Assembly (NCBI GenBank): GCA_035506135.1
Contig: DATJPY010000035.1
Location: forward strand, 1-14,542
DNA length: 14,542 bases
Reading direction: 5' to 3'
From: DATJPY01 sp035506135
GTDB taxonomy: Bacteria > Myxococcota_A > UBA9160 > PR03
In this document: positions 1-6,622 of the stretch, piece by piece
How the letters are laid out: every line of letters starts with the position of its first letter
Position numbering within the stretch: position 1 is the first letter of the stretch
The notes under the pieces: generated by a model
What the model saw: only the letters and a program-made list of their open reading frames with translations
Told to the model about the DNA's origin: nothing
Databases searched by the model: none
Position numbers and translations under genes: made by a program

Positions 1-2
1 TG

Positions 3-1406
3 CGCAAGGCCGCCGCGCCCGGCTCGCTCGACGCCGCCGGCGAGGCCCTCTTCGCGGCGCTCCCCGAGCCCGCACCCGCCGACGCCTCGATCCCCTTCGA
101 GGTGCTCGTCACCGGGATCGGCGGGAGCGGAGTGGTCACGGTCGGGGCGCTTCTCGGCATGGCCGCGCACCTCGAGGGCAAGGGATGCTCGGTTCTCGAC
201 GTCACCGGGCTCGCGCAGAAGAACGGCCCCGTGACGAGCCACGTGCGCATCGCGAGCCGCCCCGAGGACCTCTTCGCCACCCGCATCGCTGCGGGCGCCG
301 CCGACCTCGTCCTCGGCTGCGACATCGTCGTGACCGCCGGCGCCGACGCGCTCTCCAAGATGGCGAAGGGCACCGTGGCCGTGGTGAACGACCACGTCGC
401 GCCGACCGCCGACTTCGCGAGCCATCCCGACCTCGACCTCTCGCCCACCGCGATGCAGGACGCGATCCGCGGTGCTGCGGGCGGAGACGGCTGCCACTTC
501 GTGGCCGCAACCCAGCTCGCGACCGCGCTCTTCGGCGACGCGCTCGCCACCAACCTGTTCCTGGTGGGCTACGCGCTGCAGCTCGGGCGCATCCCGGTCG
601 GACGCGCGGCGCTCGAGCGCGCGATCGAGCTGAACGACCGCGCAGTCGCACAGAACAAGCGGGCGCTCGCCTGGGGACGGCTCGCGGCGAACGACCTCGC
701 CGCCGTGGAGCGCGCCGCCCGCCCGGCGCTGCGGAGCGCGGGCGAGCGGGTGATGACGCTCGAGGAGCTGACCGCGCACCGCGCCGAGTTCCTGACCGCG
801 TACCAGGACGCGCGCTATGCCCGCCGCTATCGCGCCCTGGTGGAGCGCGCCGCCGCGAGCGAGCGCGGGCAGGCGCCCGGCCGGCGCGGATTCGCCGAGG
901 CGGTCGCGCGCTACTACGCGAAGCTGCTCGCCTACAAGGACGAGTACGAGGTCGCCCGGCTCTACACGGACGGCAGCTTCCGCGCCCAGCTCGAGCGCGA
1001 GTTCGAGGGCGATTATCGCCTCGAGATCCAGCTCGCGCCGCAGATCGGAAACCCGCGCGACCCCGACACCGGGCGCGCCCGGAAGCTGTCGCTGGGCCCC
1101 TGGGTCTTCCCGCTGCTCGCGCTCCTGGCGCGCGCGAAGCGCCTACGCGGAACGCCGCTCGATCCGTTCGGCTGGACCGCCCACCGCCGGCGCGAGCGGG
1201 CGCTCATCCGGGCGTACGAGGCGACCGTGGAGGAGCTCGTCGCCGGGCTCTCGCCGGACACGCATGAGCTGGCGGTCGCCATCGCGAGCGTCCCGGAGAT
1301 GATCCGCGGGTTCGACCTGGTGAAGGAGCGTCATCTGGCCGACGCCGAGGCCAAGCAGATGGAGCTACTCGCCGCGTTTCGCATGCGCCGCGCCCAGCTA
1401 CCCTGA
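3..1406 (+). CDS. Indolepyruvate ferredoxin oxidoreductase, C-terminal part (cut by window start)
   Basis: This is the end of a large fused 2-oxoacid:ferredoxin oxidoreductase of the indolepyruvate type, which oxidatively decarboxylates aryl-pyruvates to aryl-acetyl-CoA in the cytoplasm and passes electrons to ferredoxin. The frame is already open at base 3, giving 467 visible residues; family members are usually about 1,150 residues, so the thiamine-binding and ferredoxin-like parts lie outside the window. Residues ~34-215 are the gamma (POR catalytic) domain, opening with the glycine-rich TGIGGSGVVTVG and including the conserved LAQKNGPVTSHVR stretch. Residues ~230-440 match the DUF6537 tail of the fused family (YYAKLLAYKDEYEVARLY, then GNPRDPDTG, then GPWVFPLLALLA). 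An internal GTG at 102 could mimic a start, but the frame and homology continue upstream of it. It ends 25 bases before the TetR gene; whether it belongs to the catabolic operon is unclear. Family call is secure; exact substrate is inferred. Confidence 0.9.
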   Translation, partial: RKAAAPGSLDAAGEALFAALPEPAPADASIPFEVLVTGIGGSGVVTVGALLGMAAHLEGKGCSVLDVTGLAQKNGPVTSHVRIASRPEDLFATRIAAGAADLVLGCDIVVTAGADALSKMAKGTVAVVNDHVAPTADFASHPDLDLSPTAMQDAIRGAAGGDGCHFVAATQLATALFGDALATNLFLVGYALQLGRIPVGRAALERAIELNDRAVAQNKRALAWGRLAANDLAAVERAARPALRSAGERVMTLEELTAHRAEFLTAYQDARYARRYRALVERAAASERGQAPGRRGFAEAVARYYAKLLAYKDEYEVARLYTDGSFRAQLEREFEGDYRLEIQLAPQIGNPRDPDTGRARKLSLGPWVFPLLALLARAKRLRGTPLDPFGWTAHRRRERALIRAYEATVEELVAGLSPDTHELAVAIASVPEMIRGFDLVKERHLADAEAKQMELLAAFRMRRAQLP

Positions 1407-1431
1407 CCTACCGGCTGAGGGAGCGACAACC

Positions 1432-2049
1432 GTGACCCAGGAACAGCGTCTCCCCGTCGGGGAGCCCGGCGTGTCGTCATCGCAGCTCCGGGCCCGCGTC
1501 TTCGAGGCGGCCAAGGGGCTGCTCGCCGAGAAGGGCCTGGCTGCCGACGTGAACGAGGTGATCTCGCGCGCCGGGGTCGGAGCCGGCACCGTCTATCGGA
1601 ACTTCTCGAACAAGGAGGCGTTGTTCCGGTCGGTGGCGGAGGAGATGGTGGAGCGCACCCGGGTGCGCTTCATCGAGATCGTGTCGCAGCACCGCGACGC
1701 GCGCACCTGCGTGGCGCTCACCATGCAACTCGGCTTCCAGAACGTGCGCGACTACGGCCGGCTCGCCATCGAGCTCTTCGGCGGGGCGCATCCGCCCGAG
1801 TACGGCGACCTGTTCGACCGCCGCGCCCTCGAGGCCTTCTTCCGCGCCCTGATCGAGCGCGGCATCCAGCAGGGTCACTTCCGCCCCGACGTCGACCTCG
1901 AGCACGCCGTCGGCTGCTGGTTCGCGCTCACGGCGCCCGCACTCTTCGACCGCATGCTCCAGCAGCGCACGGTCGAGGAGATCGCGAGCGCGACGACCCG
2001 CTTCTTCCTGGCCGGGCTCTCCGGAGAAGAGTGGAGCGGACCGGATTAG
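1432..2049 (+). CDS. TetR/AcrR-family transcriptional regulator
   Basis: A 205-residue cytoplasmic DNA-binding protein of normal TetR length. Residues ~18-65 form the three-helix N-terminal domain: the recognition region reads VNEVISRAGVGAGTVYRNFSNKEALF, the standard TetR helix-turn-helix with the TVYRNF signature. The C-terminal ~130 residues are helical and variable, as expected for a ligand-binding and dimerisation domain; no ligand can be read from them. The start is GTG at 1432, with a purine-rich GAGGGAG 8-10 bases upstream. The Rieske oxygenase gene begins 24 bases after its stop in the same direction, so the regulator is most likely the first gene of the catabolic operon and probably represses it and itself until a pathway compound binds. 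That regulatory role is inferred from position only. Confidence 0.9.
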   Translation: MTQEQRLPVGEPGVSSSQLRARVFEAAKGLLAEKGLAADVNEVISRAGVGAGTVYRNFSNKEALFRSVAEEMVERTRVRFIEIVSQHRDARTCVALTMQLGFQNVRDYGRLAIELFGGAHPPEYGDLFDRRALEAFFRALIERGIQQGHFRPDVDLEHAVGCWFALTAPALFDRMLQQRTVEEIASATTRFFLAGLSGEEWSGPD

Positions 2050-2061
2050 GTCGATCGACGC

Positions 2062-2067
2062 AAGGAG
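2062..2067 (+). promoter_or_regulatory. Strong ribosome binding site of the Rieske oxygenase gene
   Basis: AAGGAG lies six bases before the ATG at 2074. It is a near-perfect Shine-Dalgarno sequence and fixes that start. It supports independent translation initiation of the oxygenase after the TetR gene. Confidence 0.7.
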
Positions 2068-2073
2068 ACGCAG

Positions 2074-3027
2074 ATGAGCTCGCGCGAGGCGGAGCACACC
2101 GAGCTGCCCATCCCGAACGGCTGGTTCGCGGTGGCGTTCAGCCGGGACCTCGTACCCGGAGACGTGAAGCGCATCCACTACTTCGGCGAGGACCTGGTGC
2201 TGTTCCGAACCCGCTCCGGGGCCGCGCGGGTGCTCGACGCCTATTGTGCGCACCTCGGCGCGCACCTGGGCGAAGGCGGTCGCGTGATCGGCGAGTCGAT
2301 CCGCTGCCCGTTCCACGGCTGGCGCTACGACGGCAGCGGCGCCTGCGTCGAGATCCCCTACTGCGACAAGATCCCGCCGCGCGCGCGGCTGCGCGGCTGG
2401 GACGTGCTGGAGCGCAACCACCTCATCTTCGTGTGGCGCCATGCCGAGGGCAAGCCGCCCGACTGGGAGGTGCCGGCGCTGCCGGAGTTCGAGCGCCCGG
2501 ACTGGTCGCCGCCGCGCACCTTCGAGCTCGCGGTGCCCGTGCACATGCAGGACATGCACGAGAACAACAACGACCCGGTGCACTTCCACTTCGTGCACGG
2601 GAACCTGCAGATGCCGCGCGCCGAGATCGAGTTCCGCGAGCAGGGGCGGGTGATGCACATGGTGTCCCGCCAGCGCCGCGAGACGCCCTACGGCACCTTC
2701 GACACGGCGCTCGAGACGGACTCGTGGGGGCTCGGCCTCGCGGCGGTGCGCATCGTCGGGATCGGCGACGCGGGGCTGCTCATGTTCTCCTCGACGTCTC
2801 CGGTCGACCGCCGCAACACCCACTCGCGCTGGGTGTTCACCGTGTCGCGCGACTTCGCCGACGCGGCCGGCGAGGACTTCGTGCAGGGCCTCTCCAACGG
2901 CGTGCTCCAGGACCTGCGGATCTGGACCCACAAGGTCCACCGCGCGGAGCCGGTGCTGTGCGAGGCGGATGGCTACCTCGCCCAGTTCCGGCGCTGGGCG
3001 CGCCAGTTCTACTCCGAGCCGGCCTGA
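2074..3027 (+). CDS. Rieske [2Fe-2S] non-haem iron oxygenase, KshA/DAF-36-like
   Basis: A 317-residue terminal oxygenase component expected to activate O2 at mononuclear iron and hydroxylate or desaturate a ring substrate. The N-terminal Rieske domain shows C58-A-H60 and C78-P-F-H81 (CxH-x17-CxxH) as cluster ligands. The catalytic part has NNDPVHFHFVHG, i.e. D167-x2-H170-x4-H175: His170 and His175 are iron ligands and Asp167 the usual inter-domain electron-transfer residue. Asp280, in the segment LQDLRIWTHK, is the likely carboxylate ligand. This C-terminal stretch, ending RRWARQFY, resembles steroid-ring oxygenases such as KshA (3-ketosteroid 9-alpha-hydroxylase) and cholesterol desaturases, as judged from memory of those families. 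No ferredoxin or reductase gene is in the window, so electrons must come from a partner encoded elsewhere. Length is a little short for KshA (~380). The substrate is not readable. Confidence 0.92.
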   Translation: MSSREAEHTELPIPNGWFAVAFSRDLVPGDVKRIHYFGEDLVLFRTRSGAARVLDAYCAHLGAHLGEGGRVIGESIRCPFHGWRYDGSGACVEIPYCDKIPPRARLRGWDVLERNHLIFVWRHAEGKPPDWEVPALPEFERPDWSPPRTFELAVPVHMQDMHENNNDPVHFHFVHGNLQMPRAEIEFREQGRVMHMVSRQRRETPYGTFDTALETDSWGLGLAAVRIVGIGDAGLLMFSSTSPVDRRNTHSRWVFTVSRDFADAAGEDFVQGLSNGVLQDLRIWTHKVHRAEPVLCEADGYLAQFRRWARQFYSEPA

Positions 3028-3050
3028 GCGCCGGTCCGGACGGAGCGCCG

Positions 3051-4232
3051 ATGGATCGCCACCTCGTCATCTCGTCCGACTGCCACGCCGGGCTCCCGCC
3101 CGAGCGCTACCGCGACTACCTCGATCCCCGCTACCGCGAGCTCTTCGACGCCGCGCTCCCGGTCCAGCTCGCGGAGACGCGCAAGGCCGCGGCGAAGTTC
3201 CTCGTCGACGAGGTCAACGCCGCGTGGCGCAAGGGGCGCGAGGAGGAGCTCTCGGGCGCCTGGGACCACGACCGGCGCAACCAGGTGCTGGACGCCGACG
3301 GCATCGCCGGCGAGGTGCTCTTCCCGGACGGCATCACCGAGATGAACATGCCGCCCTTCGGCGCCGGTCTCTCGCTGCCGACCGATCCGCCGGTCGTGCC
3401 CGAGCTGCAGTGGGCGGGCGCGCGCGCACACAACCGCTGGATCGCCGAGTTCTGCCAGATGGCGCCGGACCGCCGCGCCGGGGTCGCCATCGCGCCGATC
3501 TGTTGGGACGTCGACACGGCGGTCGAGGAGATCCACTGGGCCCGGCGCAACGGCCTGCGCGGGATCCTGATCCCCTCGCGCTGGGGCAGGCTCGACGCCT
3601 ACCACCATCCGAAGTACGAGCCGATCTGGGCCGCCTGCGAGGAGCTCGACCTGGTCGTGCACCTCCACTCGGGCGCGGCGCCGATGGAGGACTACGCCGA
3701 TCACCTCGGCATGATGGGCATCTACATCACCGAGGTCTGCTGGTGGTCGGCGCGGCCGCTCTGGTTCCTGATCTGGGGCGGCGTATTCGAGCGGCATCCG
3801 CGCCTGCGCTTCGCGATCACGGAGTCGACGACGATCTGGGTGCCGGAACTGCTCGCGCTGATGGACCAGCGCTACGAGGAGACGCCCTACAACGCGAAGC
3901 TCGGCGAGTTTCGGAGCCACCTCAAGATGGCCCCCAGCGAGTACTTCCGGCGCCACGTCTTCCTCGGCGCCTCGTGCATGCCGCGGCGCGAGGTGGAGAT
4001 GCGCCACGCGATTGGCCTCGCGAACATCATGTGGGGCTCCGACTATCCGCATCCCGAGGGCACCTGGCCCGAGACGCGCCGCCAGATGCTGGAGAGCCTG
4101 CGCGGCGTCCCCGACGACGAGCTGGCGGCGATGCTCGGCGGCAACGCCGCGCGGGTGTATGGCTTCGACGTCGAGAAGCTCGCGCCGCTGGTGGCGCGCA
4201 TCGGTCCCGAGAAGAGCGCGTTCCGCGCCTAG
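3051..4232 (+). CDS. Amidohydrolase-2 family metal-dependent hydrolase/decarboxylase
   Basis: A 393-residue TIM-barrel enzyme of the amidohydrolase-related (PF04909-type) family, whose members hydrolyse C-C bonds, decarboxylate or hydrate ring-cleavage products (ACMSD, LigY, LigJ and gamma-resorcylate decarboxylase are known relatives). Metal-site motifs are visible: D10-C-H12 after the first strand (SSDCHAG), H204-L-H206 (VVHLHSG), E258 in the ITEST segment, and D331 in GSDYPHPEG. The last motif is a hallmark of the group, and GGNAARVYGFD near the end is the usual C-terminal signature. The start is ATG 3051, with GGAG five bases upstream and 23 bases after the Rieske stop; an open upstream frame exists but is low-complexity read-through of the oxygenase gene. 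Its place directly after an oxygenase suggests it acts on an oxygenated or ring-opened intermediate; the specific reaction is inference. Confidence 0.92.
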   Translation: MDRHLVISSDCHAGLPPERYRDYLDPRYRELFDAALPVQLAETRKAAAKFLVDEVNAAWRKGREEELSGAWDHDRRNQVLDADGIAGEVLFPDGITEMNMPPFGAGLSLPTDPPVVPELQWAGARAHNRWIAEFCQMAPDRRAGVAIAPICWDVDTAVEEIHWARRNGLRGILIPSRWGRLDAYHHPKYEPIWAACEELDLVVHLHSGAAPMEDYADHLGMMGIYITEVCWWSARPLWFLIWGGVFERHPRLRFAITESTTIWVPELLALMDQRYEETPYNAKLGEFRSHLKMAPSEYFRRHVFLGASCMPRREVEMRHAIGLANIMWGSDYPHPEGTWPETRRQMLESLRGVPDDELAAMLGGNAARVYGFDVEKLAPLVARIGPEKSAFRA

Positions 4233-4238
4233 CGCGCG

Positions 4239-4245
4239 AGGAGGT
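4239..4245 (+). promoter_or_regulatory. Consensus ribosome binding site of the ADC-like gene
   Basis: AGGAGGT is a full Shine-Dalgarno consensus placed unusually close, three bases before the ATG at 4249 and just after the stop of the amidohydrolase. It selects 4249 as the start over the open frame that extends upstream to about 4012. Confidence 0.65.
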
Positions 4246-4248
4246 GGC

Positions 4249-5043
4249 ATGGCTCGTCTCCGCTGGGTGAAGTCGCTCGCGCAGGTGAAGCGCGACGCCG
4301 AGCGCAACCCCGAGTTCCTCTCGAGCACCGTGCGCTCGGTCCGGGTGGTCTACGAGACGCATCCCGCGCTCGCCGCGGCCGTGATCCCGAAGCCGCTCGC
4401 CGCGGCGGCGCGCCCAGAGGTCTGCGCGACCTTCTCGCACGTCGCCATGCACCTCTCGCCCGAGCTCACGATCGAGATCGGGTCGGCCATCTTCGGCGTG
4501 CGCGCCGCCTACGACGGCGTCGAGGGGATCTGGCTGCTCACGATGCCGATGACGACCGAGCAGGCGGTGATCCCGGGGCGCGAGACCTACGGGGAGCCCA
4601 AGAAGATCGCGTCGATCGACTTCCGGCGCGAGGCGGACCGGGTGAGCGCGGTGGTGACGCGCCTCGGCATCCCGTACCTCGAGGCGCGCGGGACGCTTCG
4701 CGAGGCGCTCGGGCCGCGCGAGCTCGTCGAGCACGGCTACTGCGTGAAGGCGCTCCCGTCGTGCGAGAAGGGCGCCGGCTTCGACGGTGAGCCGCTGCTG
4801 GTGCGGCTCGAGTGGAGGCATCGACACGAGAAGGTGTATCGCGTCGACGGCGAGCTCTTCCTGCGCGAGTCGCCGTTCGACCCCGTCGCCGACCTGCCGA
4901 TCACCCGCCTCGTGCGCATGGAGTACGAGGAGGGCTCGACCGAGAGCAACGGGCGGGTGCTGTGCGCGATCCCGGGCGAGTGGCTGCTGCCGGTGCTGCA
5001 CCAGCGCTACGACGATCCGCGCAACGAGGGGATCGAGGTCTAG
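4249..5043 (+). CDS. Acetoacetate decarboxylase family protein
   Basis: A 264-residue protein of the acetoacetate decarboxylase (ADC) fold, close to the ~245 residues of the classical enzyme. ADC forms a Schiff base with the substrate through one lysine whose pKa is lowered by its neighbour; here the pair is Lys118-Lys119 in GRETYGEPKKIAS, matching the family's PKK motif. Glu76 (ELTIEIGSAIFG) sits where the classical enzyme has a catalytic glutamate, and Arg29/Arg32 lie in the N-terminal region where the enzyme has an active-site arginine. Many ADC-like proteins perform aldol/dehydratase or lactonase-like chemistry rather than decarboxylation, so true acetoacetate activity is not assumed. It lies 16 bases after the amidohydrolase, almost surely in the same operon, and its stop codon overlaps that of the opposing minus-strand gene. 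Shared context suggests action on a beta-keto product of the preceding enzymes. Confidence 0.87.
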   Translation: MARLRWVKSLAQVKRDAERNPEFLSSTVRSVRVVYETHPALAAAVIPKPLAAAARPEVCATFSHVAMHLSPELTIEIGSAIFGVRAAYDGVEGIWLLTMPMTTEQAVIPGRETYGEPKKIASIDFRREADRVSAVVTRLGIPYLEARGTLREALGPRELVEHGYCVKALPSCEKGAGFDGEPLLVRLEWRHRHEKVYRVDGELFLRESPFDPVADLPITRLVRMEYEEGSTESNGRVLCAIPGEWLLPVLHQRYDDPRNEGIEV

Positions 5044-5408
5044 CGAAGCCAGCCCGGGGGGACGCCGAGGCGGCGCGCCAGGTCCTCGAAGCGCTCGAGG
5101 TCGCTGCGCGCCTGCTCGAGGCGGGTGCGCTCGTCGTCGCATCGCTTGAGCGGCACCAGCGCGGGCCGGCCGCGCACGTGCCCCACGCCGTAGCCGTCGA
5201 CCACGTCGGCCCCGGTCGGGGCTTCGGTCTTCTCGCACGCCTCGACCTCGCGCTCGAGGCTGGCCACGGCCTCGGCGCGGTGCTGCGCGCTGTCGCGCCA
5301 CCACGTCTCGTCGCGACCCTCGATCGTGTCGGTCGGCGCCGCAGCGGCCGCGCGCGCCGCGAGGGCGAGGGCCAGCGACAACCCATACACCGGCTTGGAG
5401 GCGCGCAT
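5040..5408 (-). CDS. Small exported protein of unknown function
   Basis: A 122-residue protein that I do not recognise. Residues 1-24 look like a Sec signal peptide: a basic start (MRASK), a hydrophobic alanine/leucine core (GLSLALALAARAAAAA), and likely cleavage before Pro25 or nearby. The mature ~97 residues are charged and hydrophilic, with two cysteines (Cys58 and Cys90) that could form a disulfide in the periplasm, a short Gly-Tyr-Gly-Val segment, and a C-terminal amphipathic, coiled-coil-like helix (RTRLEQARSDLERFEDLARR) ending in GVPPGWLR. The start at 5408 is chosen because it places the signal peptide at the N-terminus; the frame stays open upstream to 5603, but that part overlaps the thiolase gene antisense and has no signal-like features. 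Its stop overlaps the stop of the ADC-like gene (CTAG, 5040-5043), and its start faces the thiolase gene across 73 bases. It could be an envelope accessory protein; the function is open. Confidence 0.68.
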   Translation of the reverse strand: MRASKPVYGLSLALALAARAAAAAPTDTIEGRDETWWRDSAQHRAEAVASLEREVEACEKTEAPTGADVVDGYGVGHVRGRPALVPLKRCDDERTRLEQARSDLERFEDLARRLGVPPGWLR

Positions 5409-5411
5409 GCG
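5404..5411. promoter_or_regulatory. CGCATGCG palindrome overlapping the start of the minus-strand gene
   Basis: A perfect 8-base palindrome covering the minus-strand start codon. It uses the same half-site as the larger palindrome at 5446-5460, and an identical copy lies at 1380-1387 shortly upstream of the TetR gene. It could be a regulator half-site pair or chance; no protein can be assigned. Confidence 0.25.
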
Positions 5412-5445
5412 GTCGGAATCGGAGCCCCGGCGCGCGGTCTTGAGC

Positions 5446-5460
5446 CGCATGTACCATGCG
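5446..5460. promoter_or_regulatory. 15-base inverted repeat in the divergent intergenic region
   Basis: CGCATG-TAC-CATGCG is a perfect 6-3-6 inverted repeat in the 73-base gap between the divergent small exported protein (start 5408) and the thiolase (start 5482). Position between divergent starts is typical of an operator controlling both genes. A dimeric regulator such as the TetR protein encoded at 1432 is a candidate binder, but that is inference. No convincing -35/-10 pair was found in the gap. Confidence 0.4.
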
Positions 5461-5481
5461 CGCGGTGGGAGCAGGAGCCGC

Positions 5482-6621
5482 ATGATCCGGGATCGCGCCG
5501 CCATCGTCGGCATCGGCGAGACGCGCTTCGCCAAGCAGCTCGAGGCCTCCGAGAAGCGCCTCGCGCTCGAGGCCATCCTCGCCGCGCTCGACGACGCGGG
5601 CATCGCGCCGGCCGAGGTCGACGGCCTGGCGTCCTACACGCTCGAGTCGACCGACGAGGTGGAGATCGCCAAGAACCTCGGCCTCGGCGACGTCACCTTC
5701 TTCTCGCAGGTGGGCTGGGGAGGAGGCGCGGGGCCCGCCTGCGTAGGCCAGCTCGCCCTGGCGATCGCCGCCGGGCAGTGTCGGGTCGGCGTGGCGTGGC
5801 GCTCGCGCAAGCGCGGCTCCGGCGGCCGGCCCTGGGCCGGGCGGCAGCAGCCGTCGGTCGCGGGGACCTGGACCCGGCCCTTCGGGCTGCTGCGGCCGGT
5901 CGACGAGATCGCCCTCCTCGCGCGCCGCTACCTGCACGAGACCGGCGCGACGCGCGAGAGCCTGGCCGACGTCGCCGTGGCGGTCCGCCGCATGGCGAAT
6001 CGGAACCCGCGCGCCGTGATGCACGCTCGCACGCTCTCGCGCGAGGAGTATCTCGCGGCCCGCTTCGTCTCGGAGCCGCTCTGCCTGTTCGACAACTGCC
6101 TCGAGACCGACGGAGCGCTGGCCTGCGTGCTGGTCGGCGCCGACCGCGCGCGCGATGGCCGACACCCTCCTGCGTACATCCACGCCTTCGCCCAGGGCAT
6201 GCCGCGACAGTCGCACGCGATGGTGAACTACTGGAGCGACGACCCGCTGGCGGGGCCGTCGTGGGCCTGCGCCGAGGCGCTCTACCGACACTCCGAGCTC
6301 CAGGCGGCCGACATCGCGGTGGCCCAGCTCTACGACGCCTTCACCCCGCTCGTGCCGCTCTCGCTCGAAGGCTACCGCTTCTGCAAGCGAGGGGAGGGAG
6401 CCGCGTTCGGGGCCGCGGGCGCGCTCGAGCTCGGCGGGCGCCTCCCGATCAACACCTCGGGCGGCGGCCTCTCCGAGGCGTACGTGCATGGCTTCAACCT
6501 GATCAACGAGGGCGTCCGCCAGATGCGGGGCACCTCGACCAGCCAGGTCGAGGGCGCCGAGGCCTGCCTGGTGAGCGGCGGCGAGGGCGTGCCGACCAGC
6601 GCCCTGATCTTGCGGAGGTAG
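5482..6621 (+). CDS. Thiolase-fold lipid-transfer-like protein (SCP-x/Ltp2-type, probable aldolase subunit)
   Basis: A 379-residue thiolase-superfamily protein of the sterol-carrier-protein-x-like group. The start MIRDRAAIVGIGETRF is the classical N-terminus of that group, preceded by AGGAG at 5473-5477. In true thiolases a nucleophilic cysteine lies in a CxxG loop; the matching loop here (GWGGGAGPACVGQ, residues 78-90) has glycine at the expected spot, with Cys87 six residues later. The C-terminal motifs remain: YDAFTPL (Tyr284), NTSGGGLSEAYVHG (residues 324-337, with Tyr334 and His336) and SGGEG. This pattern fits the Ltp2-like aldolases that cleave steroid side-chain beta-hydroxyacyl-CoA by retro-aldol chemistry using tyrosines instead of cysteine. 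The DUF35 gene follows after one base, matching the known heteromeric Ltp2-DUF35 arrangement. Family assignment is firm; aldolase rather than thiolase activity is inferred. Confidence 0.88.
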   Translation: MIRDRAAIVGIGETRFAKQLEASEKRLALEAILAALDDAGIAPAEVDGLASYTLESTDEVEIAKNLGLGDVTFFSQVGWGGGAGPACVGQLALAIAAGQCRVGVAWRSRKRGSGGRPWAGRQQPSVAGTWTRPFGLLRPVDEIALLARRYLHETGATRESLADVAVAVRRMANRNPRAVMHARTLSREEYLAARFVSEPLCLFDNCLETDGALACVLVGADRARDGRHPPAYIHAFAQGMPRQSHAMVNYWSDDPLAGPSWACAEALYRHSELQAADIAVAQLYDAFTPLVPLSLEGYRFCKRGEGAAFGAAGALELGGRLPINTSGGGLSEAYVHGFNLINEGVRQMRGTSTSQVEGAEACLVSGGEGVPTSALILRR

Positions 6622-6622
6622 C

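Noticed and set aside
817..1302. Second plus-strand open frame inside the indolepyruvate oxidoreductase
   Set aside because: It is Ser/Arg/Ala-rich out-of-frame translation of a gene whose own frame has clear family motifs.
2050..2059. GTCGATCGAC palindrome between the TetR and Rieske genes
   Set aside because: It is in a good place for an operator, but the same 10-mer occurs inside coding sequence at 4611-4620 and 8707-8716, so it is probably a common word of this genome.
5326..5481. Upstream extension of the thiolase frame
   Set aside because: The extension overlaps the minus-strand exported protein's signal region and lacks thiolase homology; MIRDRAAIVGIGETRF with AGGAG upstream is a much better start.
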